This document shows positions 22,376 through 36,189 of a stretch of DNA of 64,000 nt, in pieces. Made by a program: the position numbers and the translations under genes. The stretch lies in NCBI RefSeq assembly GCF_031877795.1, contig NC_133933.1:5640632-5704631 (forward strand), read 5' to 3'. How positions within the stretch are numbered: the stretch's first letter is position 1; each line of letters opens with the position of its first letter. The notes beneath the pieces are model-generated. The model did not search any database, was not told the origin of the DNA, and saw only the letters and a program-made list of their open reading frames with translations. The DNA comes from Strix aluco. Taxonomy: Eukaryota; Chordata; Aves; Strigiformes; Strigidae.

Positions 22376-25300
22376 TCCTGCAGTATCTTTGAGGCATGAG
22401 CTGTGAAAGCCTTTACTTGGTTATCTCTTTTAGGGATTTCTATTGCCGTACAGTTGTGCACAGATGTTTGTTGAGCTTATGTATTCTTTTGATCCCCAAA
22501 GAAGTAAAAGTCTAAGGAAAAAACAAGGAAGCACAATGAAGATGTTAATCAGCTACATTGTAAAAAGGTTGACGATTAAGCTAATGAGCTAGAGTGAATG
22601 AATTAATTTATGTGCTTTATGAAAGACCTTGTCTACTAGCATTAATATTTTAATGTTCTATTAATATTATTAAGTATGTGGAGATGAAGGGGGAGGGTCT
22701 TGTGTTGACTCTAAAAGACAGTTGGCATGGGAAAGGCCATGGTTTTCAGACTCTGATATATCAGAATAAAGGACGTGGTTAGTGCCAAGAGGCTGTTCTC
22801 TGCTGAAAAGTTAATTATGTAATATAATTCAGAATTCTGACTGTTTTCTTAACGATTTTCTTCCAGGAAATTTGAAACTTCATTTTAAATACTTCTATGG
22901 CCAGTGAAGCTGAAGCCCCGCTTCATGATGTCCATCTCCAAGACCTTCCAGATATTACTAGTTAATGATAAGAATACGTATAGAGAGATGGAAATTTAAT
23001 TGAGGAAGTCTTTCTCAGTAATAACAGTACCTTCAGACTCCATCCAGAATTTGAGTAAAGCACATTTTCAGTCATCAAACTTGTCACTTCTTCTAGAATT
23101 CTTACTGCAGTACTTGGTACCACGCTGTCACATTCTTGATCCAAATTCTCTTATGTATCCAGTGCTCCTCGTGAGTTTGGAACTGGCTTCAAACAGGAAC
23201 TGTCTTATGCCTTGTTCTATACTAATGATTCCTGCTCTTAGATGTGTGGTAGATACCAGTGTGGTTTGGTGCAGGAAGGAGCATGTCAGCAGCAACAGTC
23301 TAGCTGGGTGTGTTAGAGGAGATCGGTGCTGCTGGCAGCCTCAGTTTCTCTGATAAACAGGCAAGAGCTAAGTGGACAAGATGAATACAGGATGGTCTGT
23401 CTCACCCAAAGGGACATTCTCCTCTACTTCAGGCTGAGATCTGACAGAAATGCTAGGACACTTCCTTTGGAAATCAATGTTAGGTAGAGCTGTGTCGGTC
23501 TCTTGCACTGTGTTCAGTAATGCAGAGAAGCACGTGTGTATTCACACCAGGGGGGGGAAAAAAAAAAAGAAGAAGGAAGTTTGAAGTGGAAGGAAAAAAG
23601 CAACAGGATGTTTCTGGGGTTGGGAGGAAGACGACTCCAAGAGCTGAATTCAGTTTGTCTCACAGGTAAGATCCTGCTTGGTGGAGAAAGTGACGGTGAT
23701 GTTCTCGGTTGGAACCTCCTCAGGAGCTGACAGCCACTGCCTGTCCTGAAGGCAAGGGCCCATCTAAAACAGGCTCCTTGCAAGTGCTCGGCCCTCAGGA
23801 GTAGGAAACCAAGATGTCTTGGCCTCTGATAGGCAGGACTACTTATCCTACAGCCCAGGACAAGCCTCCACCTCCTTACAGAAGCTGACTGGGACTGCTG
23901 TAAACAGGAGGGTCTTTTAGGACCTCCCAAGCTCAGCACGCAGGGGAAGCTGAGACCCTGGCACAGGGGTGAGACAGGGCTTTCAGCCCATCAGCAGTAT
24001 TAGGCCCCAGTGAAAAGCAGTGGCTTTTAAGCCAGCCTGTTCTACCATGCTTGCAAGCATCAGTGGGAGTGGGAATACCTGCTGATTTCCCAAAGGCAAT
24101 GAAAGGAGCTGCTTTCTCACATGGCAGCGTGACCATGTTCAAAATAAAAGATGGCTTTTTGGCATGCTGCTCCGTTTCCAGAAGTCTGAATTTATTTTCT
24201 CCCCAAGACTTCCCCATGAAGTGAGACCCTGGCCCAATTGAAATCAGTAGGAGTTGTCCCAGTGACCTCAATAAACCCAGGATTTTCATTTGCAGTGTTC
24301 AATTTGTGTGATTATTACCAAAACACAACATAAAACTGCCCAAGAAAGGGAAATTAATTTTGAAATCCCACTGTAATCTGATTATCTAAAATATAGGTAG
24401 AAACCTTTCTATTAAATCTCACAAAAGTCCTGCTCATCAGATTTTATATGCTTGCCTGCAAGCGTTTCTACTAGTATACTTTATCTTCAGCCATGAATCT
24501 ATAGGCAGAACAGTAAATCTGTATGAGGCTTTATGTAGATTTTTACAATCTGTGTATGGACTTCATAGCACATAAGATGCATAGTATGGATAAAGTATTT
24601 TTAAGATTAGAAAGCGTGTGTAAATTCCCATAGTCTGTTCAGCATGACAGAAAAACAAAAACAGCTATTTTGCTTGAAGGCACTGGCATTTTGAAAGAAC
24701 TTCTTGAAGTCTGCTGAGCTTGTTGATAGCATCAGAAATGAATTTATATTAAGCCTTTAATTGTAGCATTTTAAAACTAGCTTTCTAATTGTTTTCTATA
24801 GACAAAGAGAACACAGTTGGCTTTCAGGGATCCTCCGTCCTGGCCCAATGGGGGTTGCGTATGAACAGATACTAGCAAACGCAATTTTCTAGATCTCATT
24901 TTGAAGCTTCGCAGTCATGTTAAGTGCTGCTTGGGGAGTATCAGCCTTTCAAAAATAGCCACGGCTGGTTTTAGCCTGACAAAAACCAAGGGTTTGCATG
25001 GGGTGGTATCTTCAGTGGTGATGCTGTGGTTAAGTGCAGAGGAAGGGTTTCCATTTCCCTGAGGGGGCAACACCTTGTGTTGCCTTGTGCTGACAGCAGC
25101 CACGTGCTGAACATCATGTCTAACGATCCTGCAGCCACGTAGAATTGGAAGGCATAAAATGCAATGGGGTGCCACTGCGGGGAGGCAGCAGTGGAAGCTC
25201 CCAGAGGCAGGGCTGCTGCGAGTAAGCTGATTTCATGAGCCGAAGAACTGGGATCCTGTATCATAATGCTCTCGGTGATGGAAGGTTATAGCTGGGCTGC

Positions 25301-28300
25301 TGAATGGCGTGTGATTGTGATTTTTCACAAACGTCAATCCTATTTTGCATTTTATTGTTCCTCTGGGAGAGTCTCCAGCTCTCCTCTACCCTGAGCTGCC
25401 TATTCCTGCTCTGTGCCAGAGGCTTCCATGGGATCGAGGCCCAGCGATTCCCCGGGTGTTGAGACTGAGGGGACTGGGAGGCCCTGGTGGAAAGGACTGG
25501 CCGAGTGAAGCGGGGGGACATCCCAGCGCTTCGGTGACCTAGCATGGCAGGAGAGGGCAGGACAGTTCTTGCGTACGTCTGTGTATGTATGTACTTCAGT
25601 GTTCCCTAGCCTCACTATCTCCAGCCAATTGCTGGTTGTGCTTAAAAGGGAAAATGAGCATTAATTCACTTTTTTTGTAGGGTGTAAGAATTGTGATTCT
25701 GCAAAGGCTAATTTACGCTTCTGTCTTTCAAAGTCAACAGTCCCAGTGGGTTCAGGGGAGGTGGTGGGGGACTCACGTCTGCCTTAAAAGCATACGTGGA
25801 AACATCTGCTTTCTTCTCTAATGCCTTGTTCTTAGGAAGTTGTGATGCAACAAAATAAATTCATAGAGCTGGAGCTTGGCCTGTCTGGCTAGTTTCTATA
25901 GTGGGAATTTTTACGAATAAAAGAACCAAGGAGCTGTATTTAGTTTAGATATACTAAATCCTGCAGAACCTCCAGAGCATGGGAGTAGCACAATATAAAG
26001 GCACTTCCAGATGTGAGGATATTGCCCTTTGTTTGCAGACTTGGTTCCTGTTCTTGCTTTTCTTCTTACCCACTGGGGCATGCTAGCAGTGGTACTCACA
26101 TCAGACACCATTAGTGCTGAGGAGGAGAAATGAAGGTCAGAGATCTGGAATACAGAGGAAGAGTATCTAATCAGAAATAACAGCTCTCATCAGGCACAGA
26201 CAATAGACAGTAAACTGGCTTCAGGAGAACTGTTCAGGCATCATGGGAGCCAAATCAACAGACATAAGGTAAGAATACAGTCACGACAACTATTTAAATT
26301 ATTTTTAAAAGTTGCTTAAGCTTGAGACTTTCCGAGACCCCACAAAGGGGGAAGTTGTTTTGCTGCCTTAGAATAAAGCCCGTATGTGTTTTTGCTTTTG
26401 TCCTCCATGCTTCATATAGTACTTTCTTTACAATATATGCTATATAAGCTGTTTTTCTTTCTCAGTGCCAGGGCATGAGCAGGCTGGCTGACCCTGCTTA
26501 GGAAAAGAATTTTCAAAGATAACCTGTAATTGTCATTCTCCTTCACCCCTCTGTGCACGGTCTTTGTTGGCTCATAGTGAGATGGCAAAGAGCGAGAGTC
26601 CCACGTGGCAGTTGGGAGAGGAAGCTTCCCCTGCACCCCCACTGTGTTTGCAAGGATGGCAGTTGCAGGGTGCTGTGTTCGCTTATCAAACACTCATACT
26701 GATTTGATGTGAATCAGGCATGGGCTCCGCATGATGCCTTTCTGATGAATTAGCTGGGGCATACAGGACGGCCTTTGTAAGTTCTGCGATTTCTGTGTCA
26801 CCTTTCTGCCAGCTGTGGAGGGATGGATGATCCCAGATCTGGCATAAAGCCTGCCGATGTTTTGAACAAATATGAACTGACAGAGTGAGTTCACACTGGG
26901 TCAGCATTTCACGGCATTTCTGAGCTGGTGTTAGGAGCTTTAAAAATCACTGAAGTGCAACACAAGGTATTTAAAAGTTGGGGTTCCTACCAGCTCATGG
27001 CAGTCATTTTTGTTCCCACTTTACAAGCAGAACTCCCCAACAGAGCAGTCACAGTGACCATGGCTGTTACTAGCTCTGGAATACTGGGAGAAGGCAGAGG
27101 CTTAAAACTGAAAACTGGAGCTCTAAAGGCGAGTTGTGGAATGGTCAGTAAAACCAGCAGAAAGATACTGTGTTGTTCTGATTCCTTCCTAGCATTTTCC
27201 AGCAATGCAGTCTGTGCTGGCAGGCTTGTCACTGGCTGAAGGTGTATTTTCATGTAATGGAATATGACTCCCAACGCTAGCAGGGCTGAGAGCGAACACC
27301 TACTTTTTCCCACCTAGGAAAGCTGGCATTCAGTACTCCATGTCTGCCTTTGTAAGAAGAAGGAGAGTTTCTTTTCAGCGCTGCCAAAAAAGTGAAATTA
27401 ACTGAACTAAAGCTTCGAAGGAAATGTGAGTGTGGCTTGATCTAGGAGGCAGGCTTACAGAATGAAGTTTTAAAAATATGCAACACAGGAAGGAACTAGC
27501 GTATTAGGTTCCAGTAGGACTGATGAATTAGTAAGGATAGTCTATGCATAATTTCAATGAGCTGGGACAGACAGTTAGGAGAGAGGAAGATGGGCATAGA
27601 AAAAGCAATACCTGCATAGTCAGGCTGAGATCAGGACCCTTCAAAGGAAAAAAAGTCAGCTAAGTTAAGGGAAAAGAAATCTCCTACCCTTGGTTTCTGC
27701 CATTTGTCATGCTGCTCAAGTGACTTTGTAGATGACGTGCTTTTGCTGAGCTCCTGTTAGGGCACCATAGTTAGAGCAGTGAATTATCCCAGAAGGCCAG
27801 AATGAGGTCTTTCAAAGGTCATTATCAGAACTGATTTCTCATCAATACACTACTTGATTGGACAAAAAGACTCAAAATTGCAGGGCTTTGATTGCTGAGG
27901 GGGAAGCTTTTAACCGCTTCCTGCTGTTCTGTCATTTTGTGCTAACCCCAAATGGCCCCATTAAATTGATGTCCTGTTTCCCATTCACTGCCCACAAATC
28001 ACTCTTCTCCTGTTAATATAGCAAACATTTGCACATGATAGGAATTGGAGTGGCTAAACAGTAAATCTTAAAGCCAGTAAAAGACTCAAAATCATTTACC
28101 TAGTGATCGAGGTGCTGATTTCCCCCTCCCCCCGCCTCCAGCACTTCGTAATATTCAGTTGTGAACTTCATTAAAAAAATACAGAACCTCACGTCTGCCT
28201 TAAGAGAATCTTTGCTCAAATACTGTTCCCAGACAATGCAGTGTGAGTCAATCTGATTTCTGTGTGGTAACTAATTTCTTGCAGCTAATCAGAAGATCAA

Positions 28301-28915
28301 ACAAAGGCTAGGAGTGATGCAGCTGCTCAGGCAACGGGGTGTCATCGCTGACACTGTGTGACACGAGTGTTGCTGCTGTGGGTTAGATCAGCAGTGAAAA
28401 CAGGACAACAGCTCTGTTTTCTCAGGACAGCAATCCAGTGAGAGAATCCCTGGAGCCTGGAAGCCCTTTGGGCTGAAGAGGAGCTGGCGGCTGAGCCCCA
28501 GAAAGATTTTTCTTCACCCTTGATGGATGTCTGAATTTACACAGTCTTACGGATTTGCGCATGTGTATACTCTTCCATCCAGAATTGAATCGTGCCTCAG
28601 GTCCTTCCATTGAGAGCATTTTACTGAAGTCTACTTTTACTGTCACATTAAACTAAAAGATGCTGACTGTGCACTGCAGCGATACGTGATCCCCTTTTAT
28701 ACCTGCCCTGCTGTAGGGTTCCCCCGGCAGCAGAGGGGAGTGTAGGTAAGTGGACAGTCAATCCTAAAACAAGAGTAGGTGGTGGAGGAATACCCTAATA
28801 ATGGTCTCAAAGTACTTTGACATAACTGGAGAGGACAGTAACCAGCAAGCACCTCATAATCTATGGTGTTTGTTGTGAGCAAACACGAAAAAGATTAACC
28901 CTTCTGCTGGCCTTC
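22376..28915. other. Intergenic sequence, nothing recognised
   Basis: No coding exon, RNA gene or clear transposon. Open frames on both strands are short and unlike any family I know. A G+C-richer stretch at about 23.6-24.25 kb and another at 25.0-25.55 kb are ordinary unique sequence without CpG-island character. An A run lies at 23561-23568. Confidence 0.6.
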
Positions 28916-28924
28916 ACACAATAC

Positions 28925-29045
28925 TGTTCCCTTCACTCCTCCATATCTGTTTCCCCCTACAAAAATGGGAGGATGAAATCGAGCACCTCTGCAAAGTGCT
29001 TTGGTATCGGCTGATCAAAACTGCTCTATAGGTAGCAGGTATCAG
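28925..29045 (+). mobile_element. MIR-type SINE fossil (3' half)
   Basis: In order, the sequence contains 'tctgtttccccctacaaaaatggga', then 'gagcacctctgcaaagtgctttggtat' and a 'ctctataggtagcaggtat' tail. This is the order of the 3' half of MIR/CORE-type tRNA-derived SINEs (gtttcctcatctgtaaaatggg / aaagcgctttga / gtgctatata). It is very diverged, as expected for an insertion older than birds. Exact limits and subfamily cannot be set by eye. Confidence 0.5.
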
Positions 29046-30749
29046 GACAAGCGCAGTAAAGCCTCGCTTTCCTCAGGCAGCCGAGATCACTGGTGCTCTA
29101 TGTCACTGAAAGATTTCCAATATCCTTAAATGTCACTAAACTGAGAAAAGTAATGTTACTGAAAATCAGGATGAAAGTGGCCTCAGATGTAAATTCTTTC
29201 TAAAATCTTTGTAATCCTCAACTTCCTTAGTTCCTACAGATCTTCCCGAAAAATGAACTGCCAACCAAAAGGTAAATATAAACGCAAAATATCCCCAAAG
29301 CAAACATGTTACTGGCTTTTAAAACAAGTCCATTTAAATAACGTGAAAATATATTAAAGGAATAGAATCTGTTCCGCTTTATGGTTAAAGATGAATTAAT
29401 GCAAATATCACAGGTTTATCCTGCATTACTCCCTTGAGAGGAGTCACTGGGGAAGCAATTTGTTTCTTTGGGGGAGCTTTGAAGTTAGTGAGTTGTCTGT
29501 CTCTGTGAGTAGCCCATTTAATCTTGAAGAAAAGTGTCAAATCTAAGTTGGAGTGAGTTGTGTGTCTGTGCATTATTTAAAAGCTCTGGTAAAAAGAGGT
29601 CTTTGACATGCCACAAACCAGCAGCGTGAGTGACAGTGGAAATGGCACAACGAATTTCTGGAAGAAATTTTTTATTGGCTATTAACAGTGGCCGTGCAGC
29701 CCTGAAGAGTGAGTGTCATGAGGAGGGCCTCTATTATGCCTTTTGGGTTTTTTTCCTTTTAAATTTATTACTACTAGGCTAAGGACTCTCATCAGTTGCT
29801 ATTTGGTGGTAGCAGGGGAGGATGATTTCAGTGAAGACTGGTTGCTGGGAAAGCCACCAAAAGTGGCTTTTTTCCCCAGAGACAGTCTCCATAGTTTTAG
29901 GGATGTTCACACACTCCTGCTCCCTTGGCTGTGCTCATGAAAGTGTTTCTGGAGGGGCACTATAACTGGATTAGCTAAATGACCTAGAATTAATTTCTTT
30001 TCATTTCAGCTTAGAGTATTTTACTGATTTAATGTATAGGATCACCCTATGATCAGTTTGTTGACACGACTGTGTAGGCAATGAGTTTTGACTGGTTAGG
30101 TGATGGAAGCAGGTACCTCTTGCAGGCTGTTTCCCTGCACAGAAAATTTTAAAAGCTGTTGTCTGAAACTCCAGAGCCATCGAGTTCATAGCAGATGCCA
30201 CCTTCATCCCAGAACTGTTTTTCATAAGCCAGTTTTTCTACTCTTTAATTAGACCCTCAACTATCAATCAGCACAGTTTCACTGAGCTGGTATACATGAG
30301 CTCTACGCAAGTGTCAGCTTTTAGCCTGAAGACACCAGCCTTGGGGTATCAGCTGCAAAGAAAATCTCTGCAATGTGAATGGCCTATAAAGCAATTCAGG
30401 GAGGTCAGTATGCATCTGAAGATAGCTCAAAACAACAGCTAGAGGGGGAATATAAACTGTTTACTACAATTGGATTTGCAGTGAAATCTACTGATGCAAA
30501 ATTCATAGCCAACATGAATTAATTTGCTCCTGATCATTTCTTACAAAAACTTCAGCTTCTCCCCCCTTCCCCTAATGACTTCTGTTCAACAGCTGTGGAT
30601 TTGCAAAGCAAACTGCACTAGCAGAGTAGACATTAACGTTTTGAAATGGCACTAAAGAAAGTAAATTGGATTGCCTTTGAAACTTTAAAGTTGCTGCCAG
30701 TTTATACCGAATGAAACTTGTGTTTTTTATGGGCTATGCTTAATCTTTG
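29046..30749. other. Intergenic sequence, nothing recognised
   Basis: Unique AT-rich sequence without a gene, homopolymer of note or identifiable repeat. Part of it, after about 30390, continues into a block with enhancer-like texture described separately. Confidence 0.55.
30390..30560. promoter_or_regulatory. Candidate conserved non-coding element
   Basis: Repeat-free, evenly mixed AT-rich sequence with words such as TATGCATCTGAAG, ATGAATTAATTTG and CCTGATCATTTC that suit homeodomain, POU and SOX factors. It lies in the desert downstream of BTBD3, where long-range enhancers would be expected. A visual judgement only. Confidence 0.2.
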
Positions 30750-30754
30750 AGCAT

Positions 30755-30895
30755 CTTTCATCTCATTTTCACCTGTGCGTGAGGGAGAAGTATTAGCCCT
30801 ATTTTACAGATGGAGAAATGAGGCACAGGACATCTGAGAAGTCCTGGAAATGACCCTGATACGTAGCACAGTCTTACTCACAAGAAGGCACTCTC
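30755..30895 (-). mobile_element. MIR-type SINE fossil, CORE region
   Basis: The stretch 'attagccctattttacagatggagaaatgaggcacaggaca' (about 30792-30832) is almost the canonical reversed MIR core (attatccccattttacagatgaggaaactgaggcacagag), with the preceding 'tctcattttcacctgtgcgtgaggg' and following 'tgaccctgatacgtagcacag' in the positions expected. It is the clearest of four SINE fossils in the window and implies an insertion shared with other amniotes. Confidence 0.75.
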
Positions 30896-33800
30896 TCACC
30901 TCTTGGTGTTAGTTGGATCAGCTGCAAGATCTCAGACTGGTTTTCCCAGTGTGCCACAAAATTTAGGTCAAGTTCTTATTGGGGACCAGGTGGTGAGTGA
31001 GATGTGCAATATTTGTCCTGGTTTGTACCAGCACCTCTGCAGGAGAGGACAGCAGGGTGTTGCTGTTCCAAAAGATGTTGTCCCTGTTCCTCCTCTGAAG
31101 GGTGAGCGGAGGGCTGTAGTCGAGTTAATGGCCTCTGCAAATGCACTGTAAAGTCAATTTATGTAATGACCTGGAATTTATATCTTCACTTATGAAACAG
31201 GAGCTGCTGGCTGTTTTAATGACTAACATGTAGTGCAAATACTATACTGAGCTGCTTTCTTTCCTCAGATATTCCATGCGTGCTGGCGAAGCCAAGGAGA
31301 ACTGGGCTGGTATCCAAGGACAGAAGCTGGTTGGTCATCTACTTAGGATACATTGAAAGCATTAGGAATGAGATGTGAGAAGAGTAAATAAGCCTATTTA
31401 CCATGTGGAAAAGAGCTGCCTTACAGAAGCTTAGCTGCAAAATGAATAGTTAAGGGCTGCAGTCAATTGCCCCTCCCAAAATTGCAGGCTCATCTGCCCT
31501 CTCTTCCCTCATCGACCCAGGAGTCAGCCCTAGGAAATACCTTAAAAGGACAGCTCTGCAGTAAGGAGGACTAGTCCAATGTAGTCTGTAGAAAATGGCC
31601 CATTTGTCTGAAGAGCTGAAGGTATGAGGGGTAATACTTGTGTGAAAAATTACTGTAAGAAAAAAAATGTTGTAAGAATATTCTGTAGCTGAAAAGAACC
31701 AGGATTAAAGAGTTCATAATGTTTGCTGGAGAAACCTCTAAAATAAGTCTGAAGGAAATGAGGTAAAAAAAAATGTTTTACGGATATAGATTTTATTTTT
31801 TTTTTCTTAAAGCCTGCCTTGCTCTATAAGCTTATGTAAGCAGTTGGCGTAGTAGAGCATCCTGGCTCTAAACTCTGACTGGTTTGGCTTCTCTGATACC
31901 ATTAGCTTTCAGTGCTACCACAGGAGGACCAGCTGGATTCACCACTGAATTCTGGTGAGCTAAAAGGAAATCTCACACCTAGTTATGAAGCCTACAAGGA
32001 TGAGGATGGGAAAGCAGGGAATTTCAGTGGTCCCATGCTTGTGTGTAGGATGTGAGTAAAGATGAGGGTGGGCTCTTCTCAAGATAATTGTAAAGAATCA
32101 ATGCAGGGGAAGATCACCTGTAAACAGAATTAGAGTTGAGGTGGTTACATAATATTTCTGGAATATAAGATTCTGTATCAGATGTGAAGTAAGTTTTGGA
32201 GCTGGTTCAGGCCTGAAAATGGTCTACAAAGCCTTGGACCATGGGATCTAATACAAATTTTCACTAGCACCTGAAGGCTAATTCAGGTTTAGAAATCTGT
32301 GCAGCATGAATTTTGCAGCTGCAGTTTACCCTTCTGTAGTTAGAGAGCTTTTAAGTTAATAGTATAAACCAGGCACTGTGCAGACCGGGTGGGAAAAGAG
32401 ATCCCTCAAAAAGTGAGTTTACAGTAGCTGTGAAGGAAGAAAAGAGAGCGGTACAGGGCCACAGCTGGGTGGAAGGCCTTGTTAGCCAAAGCAGCATCTT
32501 CTGTAAGAAAGACCTTCACAGCAGAATTAAAAATACATCAGATTTAAGACCTTAATAAGTGGTTTCCAAAGAGGACATGTGGCAAAAGGAGCTCAATGGA
32601 GCAAGCAGATCCTGCTGGCCCAAGTGGCTGCAAGCCAGGAGCAGGGAGAGTGTGGGTCAGCACTTCTGCTGGAAAATTATAAATAAAGGGATAGAGGGAA
32701 AGGTAAGGTGTAAGTCGTGAAGGAGCCAGAATTTGTTTAATGTTTCTCAGGATTTAAAGCTAATCACAAGCTAAGTTTACCTTCATGATTCCTCCTCCCA
32801 CCCCACACCTCCAGGATCTTCTAATTTATAGCCTACCAGATTCCTGTGCTTTTCATGAGCATGATGTACATGAATGGAGCAGTCTAATATCTCGGTGGCT
32901 CCAGAAGCCTGACAGTGTTTTCACATTGCTTCTCACTCCAATAAATCAAAGCGTTCAGAACTACAGCCTGCATACCCAATAAAAGTTCTATGGTAGGGAA
33001 CGACGGCTGTTTATGCTTTTTTACGGCTGTGAATCTCCTGGATGGCATTCCTGCTGACTGGAGTGCCTTGCAGCAGTTATATAATTGCAAGTAAAAATTT
33101 CACTGGTTCGCCAAATTACTGAACCAGAAGGGTTTGCTTACTTAAAGGACCGGAGGGAAGAAACTGGAAGGGAGACATAAAGGCGAGAGGCTGTATAAAC
33201 TGTTGGGCTGTGATCAGCATTTTGATCATTTTAGGAATTTGTCAAAGGGGAGAGGGGGAAAGTTGTGTGGTGAGAGATGGGTGAATAATTAACCACATAT
33301 AATTTAGTCACTGAATTTCGTTGATTAGGATTATCTACAAATGGATTCATGTGTGTGTCAAATGTTATGCAACAGCTCTTTTCAGTGAATAATTTTCGAG
33401 TTGTAGCTTTATACTGAGGAGCTCATTTGGGTATTTGATAATTAAATACTGAGAAAAAAGTGAGAGCACTAGCACACCAAAAAGTAATCACATAAATGAT
33501 GCTTGTATAGTCTCATTGACTTCTTAAGGTGTAAGACAGGGAAAGTTTGTTTGATTTGATCTTTCATCCCTGTCTAGTCTCTGAAGAGGTCACTTCAAAT
33601 CTTGAGAGCAATGAAATTTGAGGCATTTGGAGTGCATTACCCAGTCCTATCATCATTGGATAAACCCAGCTTTTGGGGACCTGAATACCTGTCTGCCTGC
33701 GCATGATTATGTGTATGAAATACTCATCCACAAATCCTGTACAGACAACTAAGCCTATTTCTTTGACTTATTACTACTGTTAGTCTTACTTCCCTCCCAT

Positions 33801-33949
33801 CCCTTTATTAAACTGCTGTGCTCCTCCTAGACTGCATTAGAGCTTATTCAAAAAGGGCAGTTTCCTGTAAAATATTTGCATTAGAGCCTATACATCATTC
33901 TCAAATTTAAAGATCTTAATAATGATTTTTAGTATTAATTTCTGAGGCT
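30896..33949. other. Intergenic sequence, nothing recognised
   Basis: Unique sequence without coding character. A short A/T run lies near 31765-31806. No repeat family recognised. Confidence 0.55.
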
Positions 33950-33954
33950 CTGAG

Positions 33955-34075
33955 GAAGCTGCTGATGTTCTTTAACCTCCCCTCCTTGTGTAACCTTGGG
34001 CAGATCAATTGCTTAGAGAAGTTTTGTTATCCCAAACGGCTAAAGCCCATTTGGATGATAAAAATCACTTGTATG
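33955..34075 (+). mobile_element. MIR-type SINE fossil
   Basis: The words 'ttgtgtaaccttgggcagatcaattgctta', a gap, and 'ttttgttatccc' followed by 'ggatgataaaaatcac' run in the order of the MIR middle part (tgtgtgaccttgggcaagtcacttaacc / tttcctcatc / ggggataataatag). 'Accttgggca' is the most specific word. Strongly diverged and partial. Confidence 0.5.
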
Positions 34076-36189
34076 TAGTCATGAAACGAACATCTCGGAG
34101 ACCTGCATGACAAAAACTGCAATAGCTGTTAGGGGGATGCATGCTCCAAGGGTCTACAGTACCTCCATCCACGGATTCAGTGCCATAGCAAAATACAGAA
34201 CACAGTGATCTGCAGATGCTGTTGACAAAGTAAAGCTGCAAGTCAAAAAAAAAAAAAAGAGCACGCATTGTTTAGGTGAAAGACTTTAGTGGACGTGATG
34301 TGGATTTTCACACACCAACTTTTGTGGTGAAAGATCAGTTGCATTTTACCCGTTTCAACTGGCATCCATAAGAAACCTCTGGACAACCCGATGGAGCTCA
34401 AGCCTGGGCAAAAAATTGTCCTGAATCCAGAGTACTTTGCTTTGTTTTATTAATAGATGGTACATCCATTCATGAAGGCGGAAGTTTAAAATAAAATAGA
34501 ATTCTATATTCTATGTGCCATGTAGCTTTCTCCTGTGGAGTTTCCACTCTAAGTAGCACAACTGGCCTTTCAGAAAAACATGTGCTCTGCTCAGCTTCTG
34601 TGCATGTGTTTGCAGCTCACCAGCAGATTGCTAATGTTCTTTTTTTGTTTGTTTCGATGCTTTCTCTTAGTAGGCGATGCTCATGACAGTTTGATTACTT
34701 GGAATTTGAGGTGAAAATGCCCAGCCAAAGAGATCAGTTGAGAGAGAGAGAAATCAGCAGCACATTAAATAAGAAAACCAGGCTTTTTGTGAAGAACACA
34801 ATTGCTTGTTTGCATGTTGCTGAAATGCAAAGGTACTTTTAATAACTCTTTAAACCTCAGCTTTTTCTAATAATTTTTATAATCTTTATAATCCTCACCT
34901 AGGATTGTCAGGGAGTAATTTGGGCTTCAGTGTGTATGACAGGGAGAAAAACAAAACTGCTTGACAGAACATAAAAGGTTTGTGCCTCTGAAGTTTTATG
35001 CAGCCATTGCTAAATCTTTCATGCTTGAAACAATGATGAAAAATGATTGTCAGCTGTGAAACCAAAATTATATCAATCTACTTCAGGGTTGTGGGGTTTT
35101 TTCTTCATTTGAAAACATGACCCAGCCTAGTACAGTTCACTTACCAACCTCAAGTGTTCTGTCAGGATTGAAAAGGAATAGAACTGAGTCAGGAAGGATA
35201 AATGTATTTCATGCTTCACAAACGTATGTTGGGGGTGGGAAGGAGGGAATGCCAAAAAATAAAATCAAGCAGGTCAGTGCCTGAGTACCTCATTCTGATT
35301 GTCTTTATATAACACAAGCAACAGACAATGTAGCTGCTCTTTGAATTTCCAAGGGGAATATTCAATGTAGAGTAGCTGAAATGGAAGCTAAATGTTACTG
35401 TAGGCTTTAGTTCCCCAGCAATACCACTGCAGGTAATTTTTCTAGCTGTAAATAAAGAAACCCTTAAAGCTGGATGCTGAGAAACAGAAGTTTGGGGTGA
35501 TTTGGTTTGTCATCTCTATCAAAATCTGGTCTTAATAAATATCTTGTTAACTACTTCCACACCGGCTCTTTCCTACACAGAGGCCTCCAGGATGTACCAA
35601 AGAAAGGGACCAAGTGGAAAGCAAGAAGAAATGTGAGGTTTAAGTTATCATCATTGAGTCTGTGTCACGTAAGGTACGCCCATGTGAAAGAGGCTGCACG
35701 TAGCTGCCCAGTTGCATGCCTGTGGCAAGATGGGCTGTGCTACTGGGGTTACTGGAGGAGCCCTGTGAAAAAGAAGCCCTCAGGCCTAGAGGGGGAGAGG
35801 ACAGATTGATGCTAGCCTGCGTGGACTGAAGCACACTGACCTGCTGTTGCCGTGCAGAAAAGCTGAATCACTCAGCACCTTGCTGCTCTGTGAGGTTACT
35901 TATACCTCATTTTGGGGGCTGGCAAGAAAAAAAAAATCCTCTCACCAGTTGTGGCAGGGGGACTTTATCTAGACAACATCTGTTGTGCGTTGTGGGTAAT
36001 TTTGTGCAGTGGTTCTTTTTGGAGGGGAACAGGAGAGACGCAGCCTGGCTACTGCACTCCTCGGACATGAGGGAGATGTCCCATCAGCCTAGTGCCCTCG
36101 GTGGTCCCTCTGCAAGGGGTCTTTCCCTCCCCAGGCTGCATGTTGATCAGCCAGAGGCTGATGGGAATCAAATTCTCCCCTCCAGAGCT

